Source: Homalodisca vitripennis (Eukaryota; Arthropoda; Insecta; Hemiptera; Cicadellidae). Taken from it: DNA of 64,000 nucleotides. Made by a program: the position numbers and the translations under genes. The first letter of the stretch is position 1. Each line of letters opens with the position of its first letter. The stretch spans positions 187,682,501-187,746,500 of the forward strand of contig NC_060210.1 in NCBI RefSeq assembly GCF_021130785.1, read 5' to 3'. The notes below the pieces were generated by a model that made no database searches, was not told the origin of the DNA, and saw nothing but the letters and a program-made list of their open reading frames with translations. Below are positions 24,236 to 37,016 of this stretch, one piece after another.

Positions 24236-27200
24236 ATCTCCCTTCAAAAATCGTCCATCTTAGTTCTGAATCAATCTTGATGAAAACCACATTTCTATGT
24301 GCGAAGTGACAATATCCAATATAGAAGTCCTTGCAGAAAAAAGCACATCGTCCACCAATCAGTAACTGTTGTAATGAAACAAGCTTGACTTGTGTATTGA
24401 GTTTGATCTATATCACATTAAAAAGTACTAAATGTTTAGTAAAAGCTATAATTAAAAAAGGATGTGAGATTCTTTTGCAGTCAGGAAATCTTATCGTTGA
24501 AATATAACGCAATTTTGCACCTGTAGAGAAAGGAATAGTAAAATATAAGTTTATAAAATTACTTATAACTAAGGATATTTTTTAATTTTTGGTTGTAAAT
24601 GATATTAATTAATTATTACCAAATTATCACACATAAACTAAGAATGGGCGCGTAGACATAAAGAAGGATTATCCAATTTGTAAGCTCCGTGAAGATCCAT
24701 TAGTTAGGCTATTACAGCGTACACACTCTCGTTATCATGTAATACAAGTAATGCCTTAACATTTTGTATGAAAGGGATTGACTTATATGTAATACGAATA
24801 AAAAACTTAATATATGAATCTATCTTGCAAGATAGAAATTATTATACTACATGAATGTAAGTCATGATATCTTCATCCTTGGTTTTTAGCTATTCGGCCT
24901 TTAAGACCATATTGAATTGAGAGGTTGGGCTTAACTAGAAGAATAAATGGACTTTTCTGTGACATAAAAATAAATGCATTGCGCTTTCATTTTGCATGAC
25001 ATATAAAGTATGAGGTATTTTGATTTTGAAGTTAAAACATCGTAAAAAAAATATCTCACCGAGGCGCAATCTGGTAGACAGTTGGTGGAAGCTGTAACTA
25101 GGCTAGGGTGCCCTATGTACAAATTAGTAATCAGCCATTCAGACATACTCCATGAGATACTTAAAAAATTTGGAATAAAAAGATTGATGACAGTCGTACT
25201 ATATATTCGGAATCGTATAATTAGTATAAGAGATATTAATCGCATACAACATAATCGAAAATAGATTCTAGAAAGCAAGACGTTCTGCACGTACTAGGTC
25301 AAGTAATATAAAACGGGTATTTATGTATATATTTTTATAAGCACGCCCATTTAGATTCATGAGATTTAAAACTGAAATATAGATCACGTATTAAAATCAT
25401 TTATTATTTATGATATATACATAGCTCATAACTATGTTCCATTCTCACTAATTTATTTATATTATTGAAAAAAAAAAACCAATTTGTTTTTCTTAAATGA
25501 TGAATAAGATATTAGACATACGCTAAAAATATTATGTAATTTTGTTAGTTTCATTAAATATTTTATGTCATCTCCACCATATGCTTCTTGACACTATTCC
25601 TTAGTATAAACTGAAACTATATATAAATAAAACTGATATGAATTTTAAATTATCCCTATAAAATCATATATACTGGATGAACCTATTATTCTGTTGATAT
25701 AATTAATTTGGTTGATTTTTCAATAATTATTCCTAAATTAATGATTTTGGTACACTGCTCAAATATCAACATACACTTACATCAATCAAAGTTTTTTAAA
25801 GTATCTGACGTTGTTTCAAGTTTTTTTAAACCAAACCATACTAACATTACCATTCCCTCTCCTGAAGTTCAATGTAAGCCTACTTCAATGCTTTTAGGAT
25901 CCTTGATGTCTGTGAGAGGTCTTCATAGGATTATTCGGCCTTTCTCTGATTGCATTAACGTGAGAGAGGCTTTGCATCAGGTCTCACGGTTTTACGAAAT
26001 TTCACCAGACCACAATAATTGGCTTCTAATTCAATATGTATTACCTAATATTTTAAAATACTTTATCATTGGTTCAATCATATAACTGATACATTGTAAG
26101 AACAAACAAAATTATTAATGAGCACTGTTCATTCTTTTAGTTACCTGGTTATTGATTTATTTAATATCTTCTGGTTTGAAAGGCTTATTAAATTAAATTT
26201 TCATTGTATTTTGTTTCTCTCTAAACAAATATATGCCTAAAACCATAAAGCTAATGCATGCTCCTTCCTATGAAGTGGTAAAATCAATGGTAACCACGTG
26301 ATAAATAAAACAATAAATCAATAGTTTACAAGAAATTACGTCTCAATTATTTATTATTTTTAAAAATATTTTTCTGACAATTTTCGTAATAAACTACCTG
26401 TAATAATCTGTAGTGTTTATACCTCGTATATTTGCGACTTTTAAATCAAACTGGACATCCAACCTTCTTAAAAGTTATGAATCTTGTATTGTCACTCGAT
26501 TATTTTATGTGTCAATTTTTCTAACACTCGATAATTTGTCTTTTACAGTATAGTTTTTCCACAAATAAGAGTAATCTAGTGTTTTAAATTTAAAATTCAT
26601 CATAAGTATTCCTGGCTGTCTCACTAAACAAACACCAAAGATAAAAGTATATTCTTCCTGAAGTATCCAGTTGCATGACTTTGGACTACTAGAGCCTCGA
26701 CCGCAACCTTCAGGTAAGGTAATGTTCACCCTCAGTGTCCTGTACACCTCCGTACATTACCAAGGGTAATGAAGCCTTTGACTCGCTTGTCAGGCCATGA
26801 TTGTGTGAGATTCATCCATGAAGATATTGTGACTACCAAGTATCAACATTTATGCATTATTCACAAAAGTGTTTTTTGCATTTCTTATATTTGATAATAA
26901 ACTGTATCTTGTAAAGTTTCCTTCAAAATTTCGATTATAGATTTTTAATTATCCGGATGATTACTTGTAATTCAAAATGGAATAATCTTTTTATTTTTCA
27001 AAATTGTTAAAAAAAGTTTTTGGAATTTTTATTTGTACAAAAGTATTCATTTATTTGTTTGAATATTTTTACTTTATAATGTGCATTGTTAAGAAAAGTT
27101 ATACTCATATTAGACTTGAAATTATTTTAATTAATATTAATCAAAGCATTAAATACCTGGAAAGAAAAATAGCCTAATTAATTAAACAGTACATAAGAGC

Positions 27201-28558
27201 AAGATAGAGAACTAAATTGCCACAAAGGGACATAAAAAACTTAAAACGCACTGATTTAAAATAAATAACCTGAAGAGAATTTCAATAAGTGGAGCATGTA
27301 TGGATATTATCCAATAAGACGAAAATTCTATAATCTTCGATATTAAGAGACAAGGAGTGTTGTCAGGTCTATCTATCTTAGACATTCACAAAGAACAGCT
27401 GATCTAAACTGTTGACTCTTGCAAAGTTTTGAAGCCAGGGAAGGAAAGGATTGTGGTTTAAATGAAGAATATTATATATTATAAATGACGCAAAGAGGCT
27501 TGGCACGTCCAACCGTCTAAAAATGTCAACTGTTGTTCTGTAATGTTTGAAATTTAACGTTTTTTCTTTAGGAAATTTAGTGAATAATGATATAGGAGTC
27601 TATTTCAGCGTCAGTATATTAAATAGTTATTAGAAGATCAAAAGAAATTGATTTGACTTAACGTTTAAACGTGGACTATTAAATGCGTGATGGAAAAAAT
27701 TCTAGAGTTTTTTCTGTAATCAACTAGTAAAATAAGTACATGAGTACAAAGAAAGCGCAATTATTATAATTATAACTCGAAGAATATTACAATGAAAAGA
27801 TTTCTTATACCTAAAATATGTCAGTAGAGATGTCTATAACTGTTGGATGGGTGCTCTGAGAAATGCAAATGCCAGAGGTGGTATTAGAGTAATAATACGA
27901 TCACCGATTTAAACTAAATAAACGTGCCAACAGCGTCTCGCTCATCGTAATAAGAAATAACACTTTTTAATTTGACAAGATAAACTAAGCTAGCAACGAA
28001 ACGGGAAAATTGAAAAGTTCATAGAAAGTGATATTCGAAAGGATTATTCAATTTCATTTACTTCTGCAATTGTATTTTGAGATCATATTGTAGTAACGAA
28101 TTTATATATTTATGATTTTCTTGATTATGAAAACAACTGAACCTAAACTTAGAATAAAAACTAAAACCATTGCAGAGAGAAATCAAGAGAAATTTGTTAG
28201 AAATTTATAGATGTATATTTTCGTTCTACAAGAATTTTTCGTTTAAATTATTTTTTTTTTATTTTAAATATATACTGCATAGACTTTAAAACTATCGCAG
28301 TAATATATAAGATAAATACGAGCATATAAGTATAAGTACTATTAGTCAAATAAGTGTCGAACTAAATTATTCAGTTATTAATTAATACTTAATCTTACTA
28401 GCAAAATATCACATTTATGAATTATATCATAATACCAATCCTTATAACTATGAGATAACAAGAAATTTGTGCTCACTAAATATCACTAATCTGTTACACA
28501 AATGTATCTGAGGTACACCTTACAGCAGCTCAGGGACCTGTTAACTCACCTCACTCAT

Positions 28559-28560
<2 letters not shown>
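24236..28560. other. AT-rich DNA, no firmly supported gene
   Basis: Apart from the 125-codon frame at 25708-26085, only short frames occur. These include 24931-25290 and 26505-26747 on the minus strand, with no recognised domain or conserved neighbour. No repeats with clear ends were found. Confidence 0.45.
25708..26085 (+). CDS. Hypothetical ORF, 125 codons, unrecognised
   Basis: The longest frame in this AT-rich interval opens at TTG (25708); the first in-frame ATG is at 25741. The second half is compositionally more protein-like, with segments such as LLGSLMSVRGLHRIIRPFSD and VREALHQVSRFYEISPDHNN, and ends hydrophobic before TAA. No domain, signal peptide or splice pattern is convincing. 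It could be a degenerate exon or a chance frame. Confidence 0.18.
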   Translation: MVDFSIIIPKLMILVHCSNINIHLHQSKFFKVSDVVSSFFKPNHTNITIPSPEVQCKPTSMLLGSLMSVRGLHRIIRPFSDCINVREALHQVSRFYEISPDHNNWLLIQYVLPNILKYFIIGSII

Positions 28561-28632
<72 letters not shown>

Positions 28633-28642
28633 CGTGCGTGCG
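28561..28642 (+). repeat. (TG)n / (TGCG)n microsatellite
   Basis: Uninterrupted TG dinucleotides run to about 28628, followed by GCGTGCGTGCGTGCGC. Confidence 0.97.
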
Positions 28643-30742
28643 CAAACATGTAAAATTATAAACATTAATTAGACTTTTCGGTACAAATGTCCTTTAATAT
28701 TTCGGGCATTTGCAATTTGCCAAGTCTATGATAAAAAATTATAATACAGCCAAAAAGAGTATCTTATTCCATATAATATTGGAGATATTAATTTTAATAC
28801 AGCAATGTATGTAAAAGAAAATTATATTACTCAATTCTTTACCAAGCAATCTATATGAAGCAATAAACGAACAGCAACAGTTGTATTTTATCTTAACCTT
28901 AAATAACTTGGCCATTTGTTGCATGCATTTTCGATAATAACATCTTGATGTAACTTATTTTGCATTAAGACAAAATATAAGAACTTAAGAAATGCATTCT
29001 TTTTTAAATTTTAAGACACATTTTGTAAATCGCCAACAACGAAATCAAACTGCTTATACTGTATAACAATTAAAGAGTTTATCATTGAATGTGAAACAAA
29101 AGTGGTGATAGGGATCTGTCGAAACACTTTTCCTCAATTAACATATCACTTTCGACTAATTTAATATTCAAATGATAAAACGGTGCTCTTTACTATAACG
29201 CTCTACAAAATAATAATACTTGGCTAAAATTATACCATCAATCACCTCTCATTTAATAGCAATGTTGTTTTTGACAGAAAAAAATCAATTCAATTAAGTT
29301 TTAATGATATATTTAAAATACCCTTCTGAAGGCATTATTAGGGCCATGTCGTTTTGTCATATTTATTCATTTATGTTTTGGAATAAAACTTTGTATGTTA
29401 TAGGATATGTTTTAAAATAGAGGAAATTACAGAACGAGCTTTTATAAAGACATATTTTATCCACGCCATTAGTACACCAAGTATATTTATATGCATTTTA
29501 CCATACTTTCAATCTTAAAAAATCTTTAGAAATGACGGGAAAGTAATAGTACGTTATAATGACTGAGGTGTAGACGGCGGAGTTGGCCGGTCCCTCGGTC
29601 CCTACTAGCGAGTGAGTCACATCCTCCCTGCAGTACTTCATACTTTATTGTTATGTGGCTTTAAAACTGTATAAAAGGGTGTATTGTCCTTGAAATTGTA
29701 CTTTTGTTCGGATATTTTCAAATTATGAATAATTTCCTAAATGTATAAGCTATTAAAGTAATAACTCATTTTGTGTTAAAATATATATATCAAAGTTTAT
29801 TTTATATTGCTACACAATCCCCAATAGTTTGGTGAAGATTTAATATTATTAAATGGAAATATTTAACCAAAACTAGATTTAAGACACAGCTTACAGTTGT
29901 TCTTTCTGCCACTGCTGGCCACAATTAAACCTAACTACATAATTAACAGAGAATTAGTGATACATTATGTAATAAAATATGAATATTTTATGCCATATCC
30001 TGTTTACTATTAGTACCACCATTTGTTATATTCATAACGTTTTGATTGTAAAATTAAATATTCCATGCATTGCCATTTGTGAAATCAATAGTCAGAAGGA
30101 TTTTAATCCGAAAGCTCTGTAGTAATACATGTTTTGTTTCTATTTTTAGTAATTTAAGACTTTAAAAATTATGCTTTTCCATCTATTCGCTTATTCCGCT
30201 ATTCTATTGGAATTTTTATTCACTACAGTGAAATGCAATTAGATATTATATTAAATGTGTTGACAGAAAAGCTCTATACTTCAGCTAAAGTCTTAGAATT
30301 ACGCATACTGGACTGAAATAAATTGTTCAATTGCTACTTAGACAATGTAGACCTATTCAATAAAATATCAGTTATTCAAATAACAGTTTCAGCTCAAGGC
30401 CATATCTTCAAAATAAAATTTAAAACGGATCATAAGATTGCAATAATTCTATTGACTATCGCTTGTCTCAGAATGGTTTGGAATGCCATTAAAAAGTAAT
30501 ATGCTCATGGTGTCCCTGTTTTTTAAAATAACACTTCTTGGGAAGGCGCCGGTAACTACTAGTTTTTAATTCAACGACCTCATTAGTTTACATTATTTCA
30601 ATATAGTAGTTTAAGTTGCGAAATCTATTATCTAAATGGTACTTATTTTGGATACAACAGGTGTATCTAATCGATTAGTCATCTGTCTTTTTACGGATAA
30701 GCATAGGAGAGAATAAGTAATCCTAACTGTGAATACAATAGA
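28643..30742. other. AT-rich DNA, no supported gene
   Basis: A less AT-rich patch around 29560-29640 (GGCGGAGTTGGCCGGTCCCT) stands out but has no ORF. The rest is plain AT-rich DNA. Confidence 0.45.
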
Positions 30743-31735
30743 AATATTTTGCATTCCATCTGCCTGTCTGTGTGACCACTCTTTAAACACGGTACATCGG
30801 TTTATATTGGTTTAAAAGCGTGAACATTTTTGGTTTTGTGTTAAAATGGTCAAACAGCAGAAATGCTGCAAGTAACGCCAAAAGAAATGCCGTGAAAACT
30901 TAGAACCCTAAGCGGGAAACTGTTCAAACATCAGTATTCAAAGGACGTCTAGTGTTATTGTTTCCGATATTTTATGTGTCAAGTTTTTGTACTAGATACG
31001 AGTCCCATGACTAAGATTTATCATTATTCAGCATTGTGAGAGCTTATCTGTCACAATATCTCTAATATCTGCGAGACTTTACAATCAAAGATTAATCTGT
31101 AACAAACTACTTCTTAAACTGTTTTTAAAATAATGCGCTATGCATACTATATGTGTTTTATATTTTATTAATATTTTTTATTGTGAACAAAATGAACTTT
31201 ATGTTGAATGTTATGATTTTTCTCAACTATATATCCAAACCCTTTACCAGGATTCTTGGTACGAGTTTCTTTTTATAGTAATTTAAAAGAGATAGTTTAA
31301 ATTGTCTATTCATGATAAAATAGAGTTTACTAACGATTATAAGATACCAAACCAAGGCAGAGAATATGCAAAAGGAACTGATCTGAACATTGGCATTGAT
31401 TCAACCCTTTTCACCATAGCTATGTGTAGATTAGCTTTGTAGCTCAGCCTTGCTTTCAGATCATCTCTGAAACATCGCAGTGCTCATTAGTTGCGCTCTT
31501 GATGACACAATGAGATCAGCTCTTCATTTGAATCACACTGTGAGGCTGTTAAGTAAATGTGTCAGGGCTCTTTTGGGGTATAGGTGTTTTTGATGTGGAA
31601 ATAATGCAGAGATTTTTGTTTTGTTCATTTTTGTTGCCAGGTTTTTTAAATATCTTCAGAGACGTGGACTCTAGATTCTAGGAATAAATCTGGCAGTGTC
31701 TATCTTACCGTGCAATGAGCAGAAGGTAAAATAGT
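30743..31735 (+). repeat. Duplicated locus, copy B, left part
   Basis: Diverged direct copy of 17395-18435, about 13.3 kb downstream. The region matching the copy A exon-like block (about 30970-31115) retains GAGAGCTTATCTGTCACAAT but has in-frame stops and has lost the donor, so this part is decayed. Confidence 0.75.
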
Positions 31736-32153
31736 TGTTTATATGATATTGTCAAAATGATATTGTATAGCAGGATCGTTGGATTTTAAGATGAGATATC
31801 ATGTGTAAGTTTATTCACGTTCATTGTTTTCATGCTAATGTGGAGTTCTGAGAGTTAGTGTGAGATTTATGTCAAACTAAATCTTATTGTTAGTGAGACC
31901 GACGGTCTAGTGCAGGGTGACGTATTGTGTACACGTACGTGTGAGCAGTTTCACAACGGAAATATATCTTTCCGTTATAACCCTTGAATCATACTACTGA
32001 AAATGCAATCTATGGTACCAATCTAACACTAATACACAACGTTTTCTAACAAAGGCATCAAATAGAAAATTACTCATTTCCAAGACTCATTTTTTACATT
32101 TTGTTCATTATATTGGATAATCGTTGATTGCAATTATTGGGTTGTGTTTTCAG

Positions 32154-32274
32154 ACCAACTAATTACTTTAATTATCTTTACTGTGTATGAAAAAGTAAAA
32201 GCGTTCGCCAAGATGAAGCAGATAGCAGACAAATCAGTGTGCCTCAAACACGTACAAGATATAACAAGCCTCAG
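32154..32274 (+). CDS. Candidate exon, copy B, fully open
   Basis: Acceptor GTTGTGTTTTCAG (to 32153) and donor CAG|GTAAAC (32275) bound a 121-nt block. Read with the two leading bases completing a codon, it is open throughout. It encodes QLITLIIFTVYEKVKAFAKM followed by a basic, Cys-containing segment through DITSL, and leaves two bases over. Copy A (21804-21935) shares both splice sites but stops early. The preservation of splice sites and frame against a decayed upstream neighbour is notable. No family is recognised. Confidence 0.33.
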
Positions 32275-32350
32275 GTAAACCGAGTGCATTAGTCAAGTAA
32301 GTGTTTCAGTCAACAGTCCAGTTCTGTACTCTCTTACTGACTTATGAACT
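32275..32350 (+). repeat. Duplicated locus, copy B, downstream flank
   Basis: Continues the homology with 21936-22035 (GTAAACCGAGTGC, TCAACAGTCCAGTTC, AACTCCTTTG). Confidence 0.6.
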
Positions 32351-32769
32351 CCTTTGTTTTTTACAGTAAAAATTAAAATTCTGAAAGTAATCAGTGAAAA
32401 AGTATAACTAATGATCAAAAAGATACATACGGCGTATTTATAGTACCTTCGAAACCTCTCTCATAATTACAAATAAAGACATAAAAGAGTTTAAATTTTA
32501 GGTTTATTCTTATACCACAGTATTATACTAATGATAATACAGCATTTTAGGGCGTATTATTCTTATCTTCAAAACTTATTTCGTAATTCTGTGATCATAA
32601 AAACGTATAAGTGTTTAATGCAAAATTTTGATTTAATATACGGTTGTTTGAAAACTTATATTTTATGTTATTTTATTTTTGCATCATTCTTACCAAAAGC
32701 ACGAATAAAAAAAAACGCTAACACTCAGCCAGATAAAAAATTACAATAACATCATCGATCTCACTGGTT

Positions 32770-32940
32770 AAAGTGCTTCATTCAAAATTTCAAGTGTACA
32801 GATTAGTTCGTTTTTACAGTTTAATGATAACAAAAAAATAGATAGACATGTATACTTACATACAGACAGACAGGCAGAAATGAAATTTTTTCAATACCTC
32901 ATTGCTATTATCACGAACGCTCACCCAATGAACCTTTTAA
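32770..32940 (+). repeat. Dispersed CAGACAGA-type repeat, partial copy
   Basis: TTCAAAATTTCAAGTGTACA, then ACATACAGACAGACAGGCAG and AAATGA, and TCACGAACGCTCACCCAATG occur in the family order seen at 24020-24235. Confidence 0.5.
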
Positions 32941-34300
32941 TTTGCACTCTGGAATTGCAGAGCAAATATGAAGGCGTGCAGTAAAGGTTTGTAGCAGTTG
33001 ACAACGGTTTTATTGACATTTCGTTTATCGCCACTTGACTAATGTACACTAGACGTGTTTGTATGTCACTACATTGTACATGCAGGAGATTGACAGGTAA
33101 ATAAAGCAACGTATCACAGTACAACAACAATAAAGTTCCCGTAAATATTTACTCAACTGTATTATTTTTATTTTAATGAAAATTTATGCTTGTACGCTTT
33201 GCTGTCCTCTATTATTAAACATTTATGCTATTTGTTAAAAACAGTATCTTTTTCATACATTATTTAATATACTTTTGTGAAATTTAAGGTGTCTCTTTAA
33301 ATTGAAACAAGTTACTTCATATATTAACTTACATCTATAAGTATTTTTTTCAATACTTTCTGCTGTTTTTACCATCTTCAGTTAGTGGTTTATACATTTT
33401 GTGCTTAAATATAAACTTAATAAAAATATATAATTTCGATAATGCAGCGAAAAATTTCGTAGTATATGATATGTTTGCCACTTTTGATGCCGTGACGACT
33501 GATTACAATATTTATTTACTAAATTTTATATTTTGTTATAAAGTCCTTTATATTTTGCACATCGTTTCAAATCCTATGATGATAAAATTAAAGCACATAT
33601 ACTATATTTAAATGGAAATAAATATGAATAAAAATCTTATTTAAAAGATTCGCTAAAATTAATTGTCAATTTATTTTTGATTTCTTTCCTAAAATATGGA
33701 TTTTCTGTATCATATTTACTCATAGTACTCTATTGTAACGTTAAAATACTAGTAAAGACCTAACTTCGTGATTATCGTGCAAAATAAAGACATAATATTC
33801 AGAAAAACCTTCACCGCGAAACGGGACATATACACGTGGATAACCCCAAGGTTCATATCTCCAAGTTTGATCTTCTTCATCACGTTTGATGAATTGCCTC
33901 CGTTGACCTGTCAAGTGGTGGTTTCCTCTCCTCTTTTTCTCCTCCTTTATAACAACCAAAAACATTTTCTTGACCTGTTTTTTGTAGTGAACTTACTTAT
34001 TTGTTCAAAATGAAGCTGGAAATACAGCACTGGCTTTGGTCATTAGCGTCCGATTGATTTCTTTCTGTACTTTTAGTTAAATATTATAAATTATATCGAG
34101 TATGCCTATTGTTTTTTATTAATTTTTATTTTTCTATTATATTTTTCAACCATTAAAGTATAATTAAGATTGAGCAAATAAATGTAACCCTTAATGTATG
34201 AGCACCATTAATCTCAGTTACCGGTAGAATTTTAGTAATTTTATAATTTATATTATAAATTCCATTGTATTTTTAGTTTGCCGATTAACACAGGTAAATA

Positions 34301-34303
<3 letters not shown>
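32941..34303. other. AT-rich DNA with one candidate exon
   Basis: Apart from the minus-strand frame at 33741-33965, I see nothing beyond low-complexity AT-rich sequence. Confidence 0.4.
33741..33965 (-). CDS. Candidate exon or small gene, 74 codons, unrecognised
   Basis: This minus-strand frame is compositionally unlike its AT-rich surroundings. It reads as hydrophilic, structured protein: a Lys/Arg-rich start (EEKKRRGNHHLTGQRRQF), an acidic DEEDQTW segment, then RYEPWGYPRVYVPFRGEGF. It begins with ATG at 33965. An acceptor-like ACAAAAAACAG lies 10 bases upstream of the ATG, so the true start could be an exon boundary. A GTGAAG inside the RGEG codons could be a donor. I do not recognise the protein. 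The plus-strand frame over the same bases is likely the shadow. Confidence 0.33.
   Translation of the reverse strand: MFLVVIKEEKKRRGNHHLTGQRRQFIKRDEEDQTWRYEPWGYPRVYVPFRGEGFSEYYVFILHDNHEVRSLLVF

Positions 34304-34345
<42 letters not shown>
34304..34345. repeat. (TA)n microsatellite
   Basis: About 21 uninterrupted TA dinucleotides. Confidence 0.97.
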
Positions 34346-34351
<6 letters not shown>

Positions 34352-34915
34352 CTATGTTGTTTCTGTAATAATATCGTAAAATAATTGTTAAAATAATTTA
34401 GTCAATTACGTACATCTAATCCTGGCTAAACGAAATAAAACAGCTACGAATTTAAACGATTCTTTTTGATCGACAAAATCTTGCTGAGTATGAAATTGTT
34501 TAGGCTCATTTCAACAAAATGTGGAGATTCCTCAAATGTTAATACTAATATCCACTGTAGCAAATAAATACAGTAGTGTAGTCTGCCTACTAAAGAGTAA
34601 AAATAATTACATCAGTTGATTCTTGTAAGTCAAACATAAAAAAAATGTTTAAAGGCTCTTAGATGAATAATAAAAAAAAATAGGTCAAAATTCAGACGAG
34701 ATTTTAAGTGAATGTATTGCTCTGCAGAATATTTCACTGTCATTATCATTTTCATATAAATAGATCGACATCGTAACATTCTATTCGAAAAATACCTGTA
34801 CTAAATTTATTAGTATAGGCTATCAAGTTATTTTAAAAATCATACTTATCAATTTTACGCAGTCGAAAGGTTATTGTACATTTTGGCTCGAAATAATAGA
34901 AACTTGTGCCAACAA

Positions 34916-35073
34916 CTAATCTCACTTTTGGTAAGTGAAGCATCTTGTCATGACCGGGGCTTTACTGAGAAAATGGATCTCTTCTAATGAGCCTCTACTC
35001 TCACTTTTTGACAGTGAAGCCATTCTACGTAAAAGGAGCTACACTGGCAAACCTGATCTCTTCTTGTCAGCCT
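34916..35073 (+). repeat. Two-unit tandem repeat, 79 bp each
   Basis: Units at 34916-34994 and 34995-35073 both run CTA(A/C)TCTCACTTTT, then AGTGAAGC, then a GATCTCTTCT core, and end in (G/C)AGCCT. They differ by roughly a quarter of positions in the middle. The surroundings show no further unit. Confidence 0.7.
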
Positions 35074-37012
35074 TTACACAACCAGTTAGATTATTTTACT
35101 TTGCCCCCTAGCATATAAATAAAGCCATTTGTATAGAGTATTTATGATTAAACTTTTCCTATCTAAATTTATCTTAGTTATTTGGAACTTTTATATTTTC
35201 TGAACGAAAACTGATGTTAAACACGTTACAGCTCAGGAGACACAACCTTAAGTTGAATATAAGTAGTAAAGCAGTCGTTTTTGAACATATTTAACTATTT
35301 ATAGTTTACGTTACATGAGATATATATTGAACTATTGGAATGGATAGGGATTATTTCAATAAAATGTGGCTGTAGGGATTAGCTTCCTGGGTTAAAATCA
35401 GTGAATGATGGGATTGTCCCTTTTTTGGATGGATAAATATTAAAAATATATTAAGATAATTAAAATAGATATTAAGAGAATGAATTTGTGTTCGAAAAAT
35501 GTGATATTTCTCTAAAGTCAGACAGGTAGAACTTTCAACTCTGTTTCTAGAAAAACTATTTTGACAGCCTTTAAAGTGACGCAAAGCCAAATTCCAAATT
35601 TCCCAGTTCACCATTACATAATTAAATTTTGATTGTGTTGAAAAGAATTTCGTTTAAAATGTTAGGCTTGCAGATAATTTTTTTAGAGATATCTTGCCAA
35701 ATAATTCATCATAGTTATTTTTATTCGATTTGATTGGAATTTAGAATTTAATTAATAAAAGTCTGGTGAGGTAGTGAGGAAACAACAACGCGTGTGCGTT
35801 GAATGAAATAATATCTTGTTACTACATTCCCTGTCACTCTTCAGTTGGTTTTTTTACCGTGTAAACTGCATATTGAACTAATTATTTGCTAAAATCTTAC
35901 ATTTTTCGAAAAAAGGTTAAAATAAACTTTCAGTAATTGATGAAGTTCTCGTTTAATGTACTTAGTTATGGTTCAGAAGTCCTACAGTTTGACCTGTAAA
36001 CGAAAGGCTTAATAGTGACTTCTGTATTAACTACCAATGAAGACGAAGATGTGTTATTTTCTTCCATGTCTTTCAGTTGTGTAGTTTCCCTAGCTTTTCT
36101 TTATTAGTCTTTAATTCTTTAAGTTTTGCTAAATCACTAATCTAAACTGTTCTGTATTACAAAACAAATCACTCCCGATTTACTTTTTGATTTTCATTTT
36201 GTTTTTCTATAATAATTTCTAAATGATCAACCAAATAGGTTTTTAATGTTAAAAGTTTTAATTTGGTTTTATATTAGCAAACACACGTCTTACTATAATA
36301 CAGGAAACCATGATGATGCAACACTCAATTCCAACTCAGTGATTAATTCATTAAGTGTGGAAAAATAAACAACACACAACTGCAAATTAAGTTGTCAGTA
36401 AGTAATCGGATTTGGGATTGGATTGCCACCTAATGTGATATGCCAGCACCAGTGGTAACAAAGTTAGTGTTATCATTGAAAACAGTCACCATAATATAGT
36501 TAGGTAGGCTATTATTTTTGGATATTGTGTCACTGTGTTACAAACAAGAATATTGCGTATGGGAAAGCGAATGTACTTTATGTATTGGCACAACATTAAT
36601 AATTAATTTTATCTGAGTTTCATCAATGTGTTTGTTCCAAATAGAATAATTTTATGGGTAAATGAAAACATTCTTTGCTTGTTTGCAGCTAATTTTATAG
36701 AACTTGATTAATTTTGATGAATGAGGTGATTAATATATTATATAGTTATTATTTAAGGATTTAATTAAAATAAAGTGTAAAATCTTAAAATATTTTGTGA
36801 TGAGTTGTTTTTTAGCGATAAATATGAAATACTTGTAAAAGTAAACAATAAAAAGCTACTCATGTTACTGCATTATTCATGCTCGATTCAGTTCCTCTGG
36901 TGCATAAGCTAATGTGATAGAGATGTAACAATAATACTCATGCTGTAAAAAGTTCATTCCTTCTGCTTATTGTAGTATAATTTGATAACATCATAAAGTT
37001 CTTTATGTAGTC
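35074..37012. other. AT-rich DNA left of the retrotransposon
   Basis: No gene supported. The minus-strand 87-codon frame at 35351-35614 has no recognisable content. The last four bases, CATA (37013-37016), are the left copy of the retrotransposon target duplication. Confidence 0.5.
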
Positions 37013-37016
37013 CATA

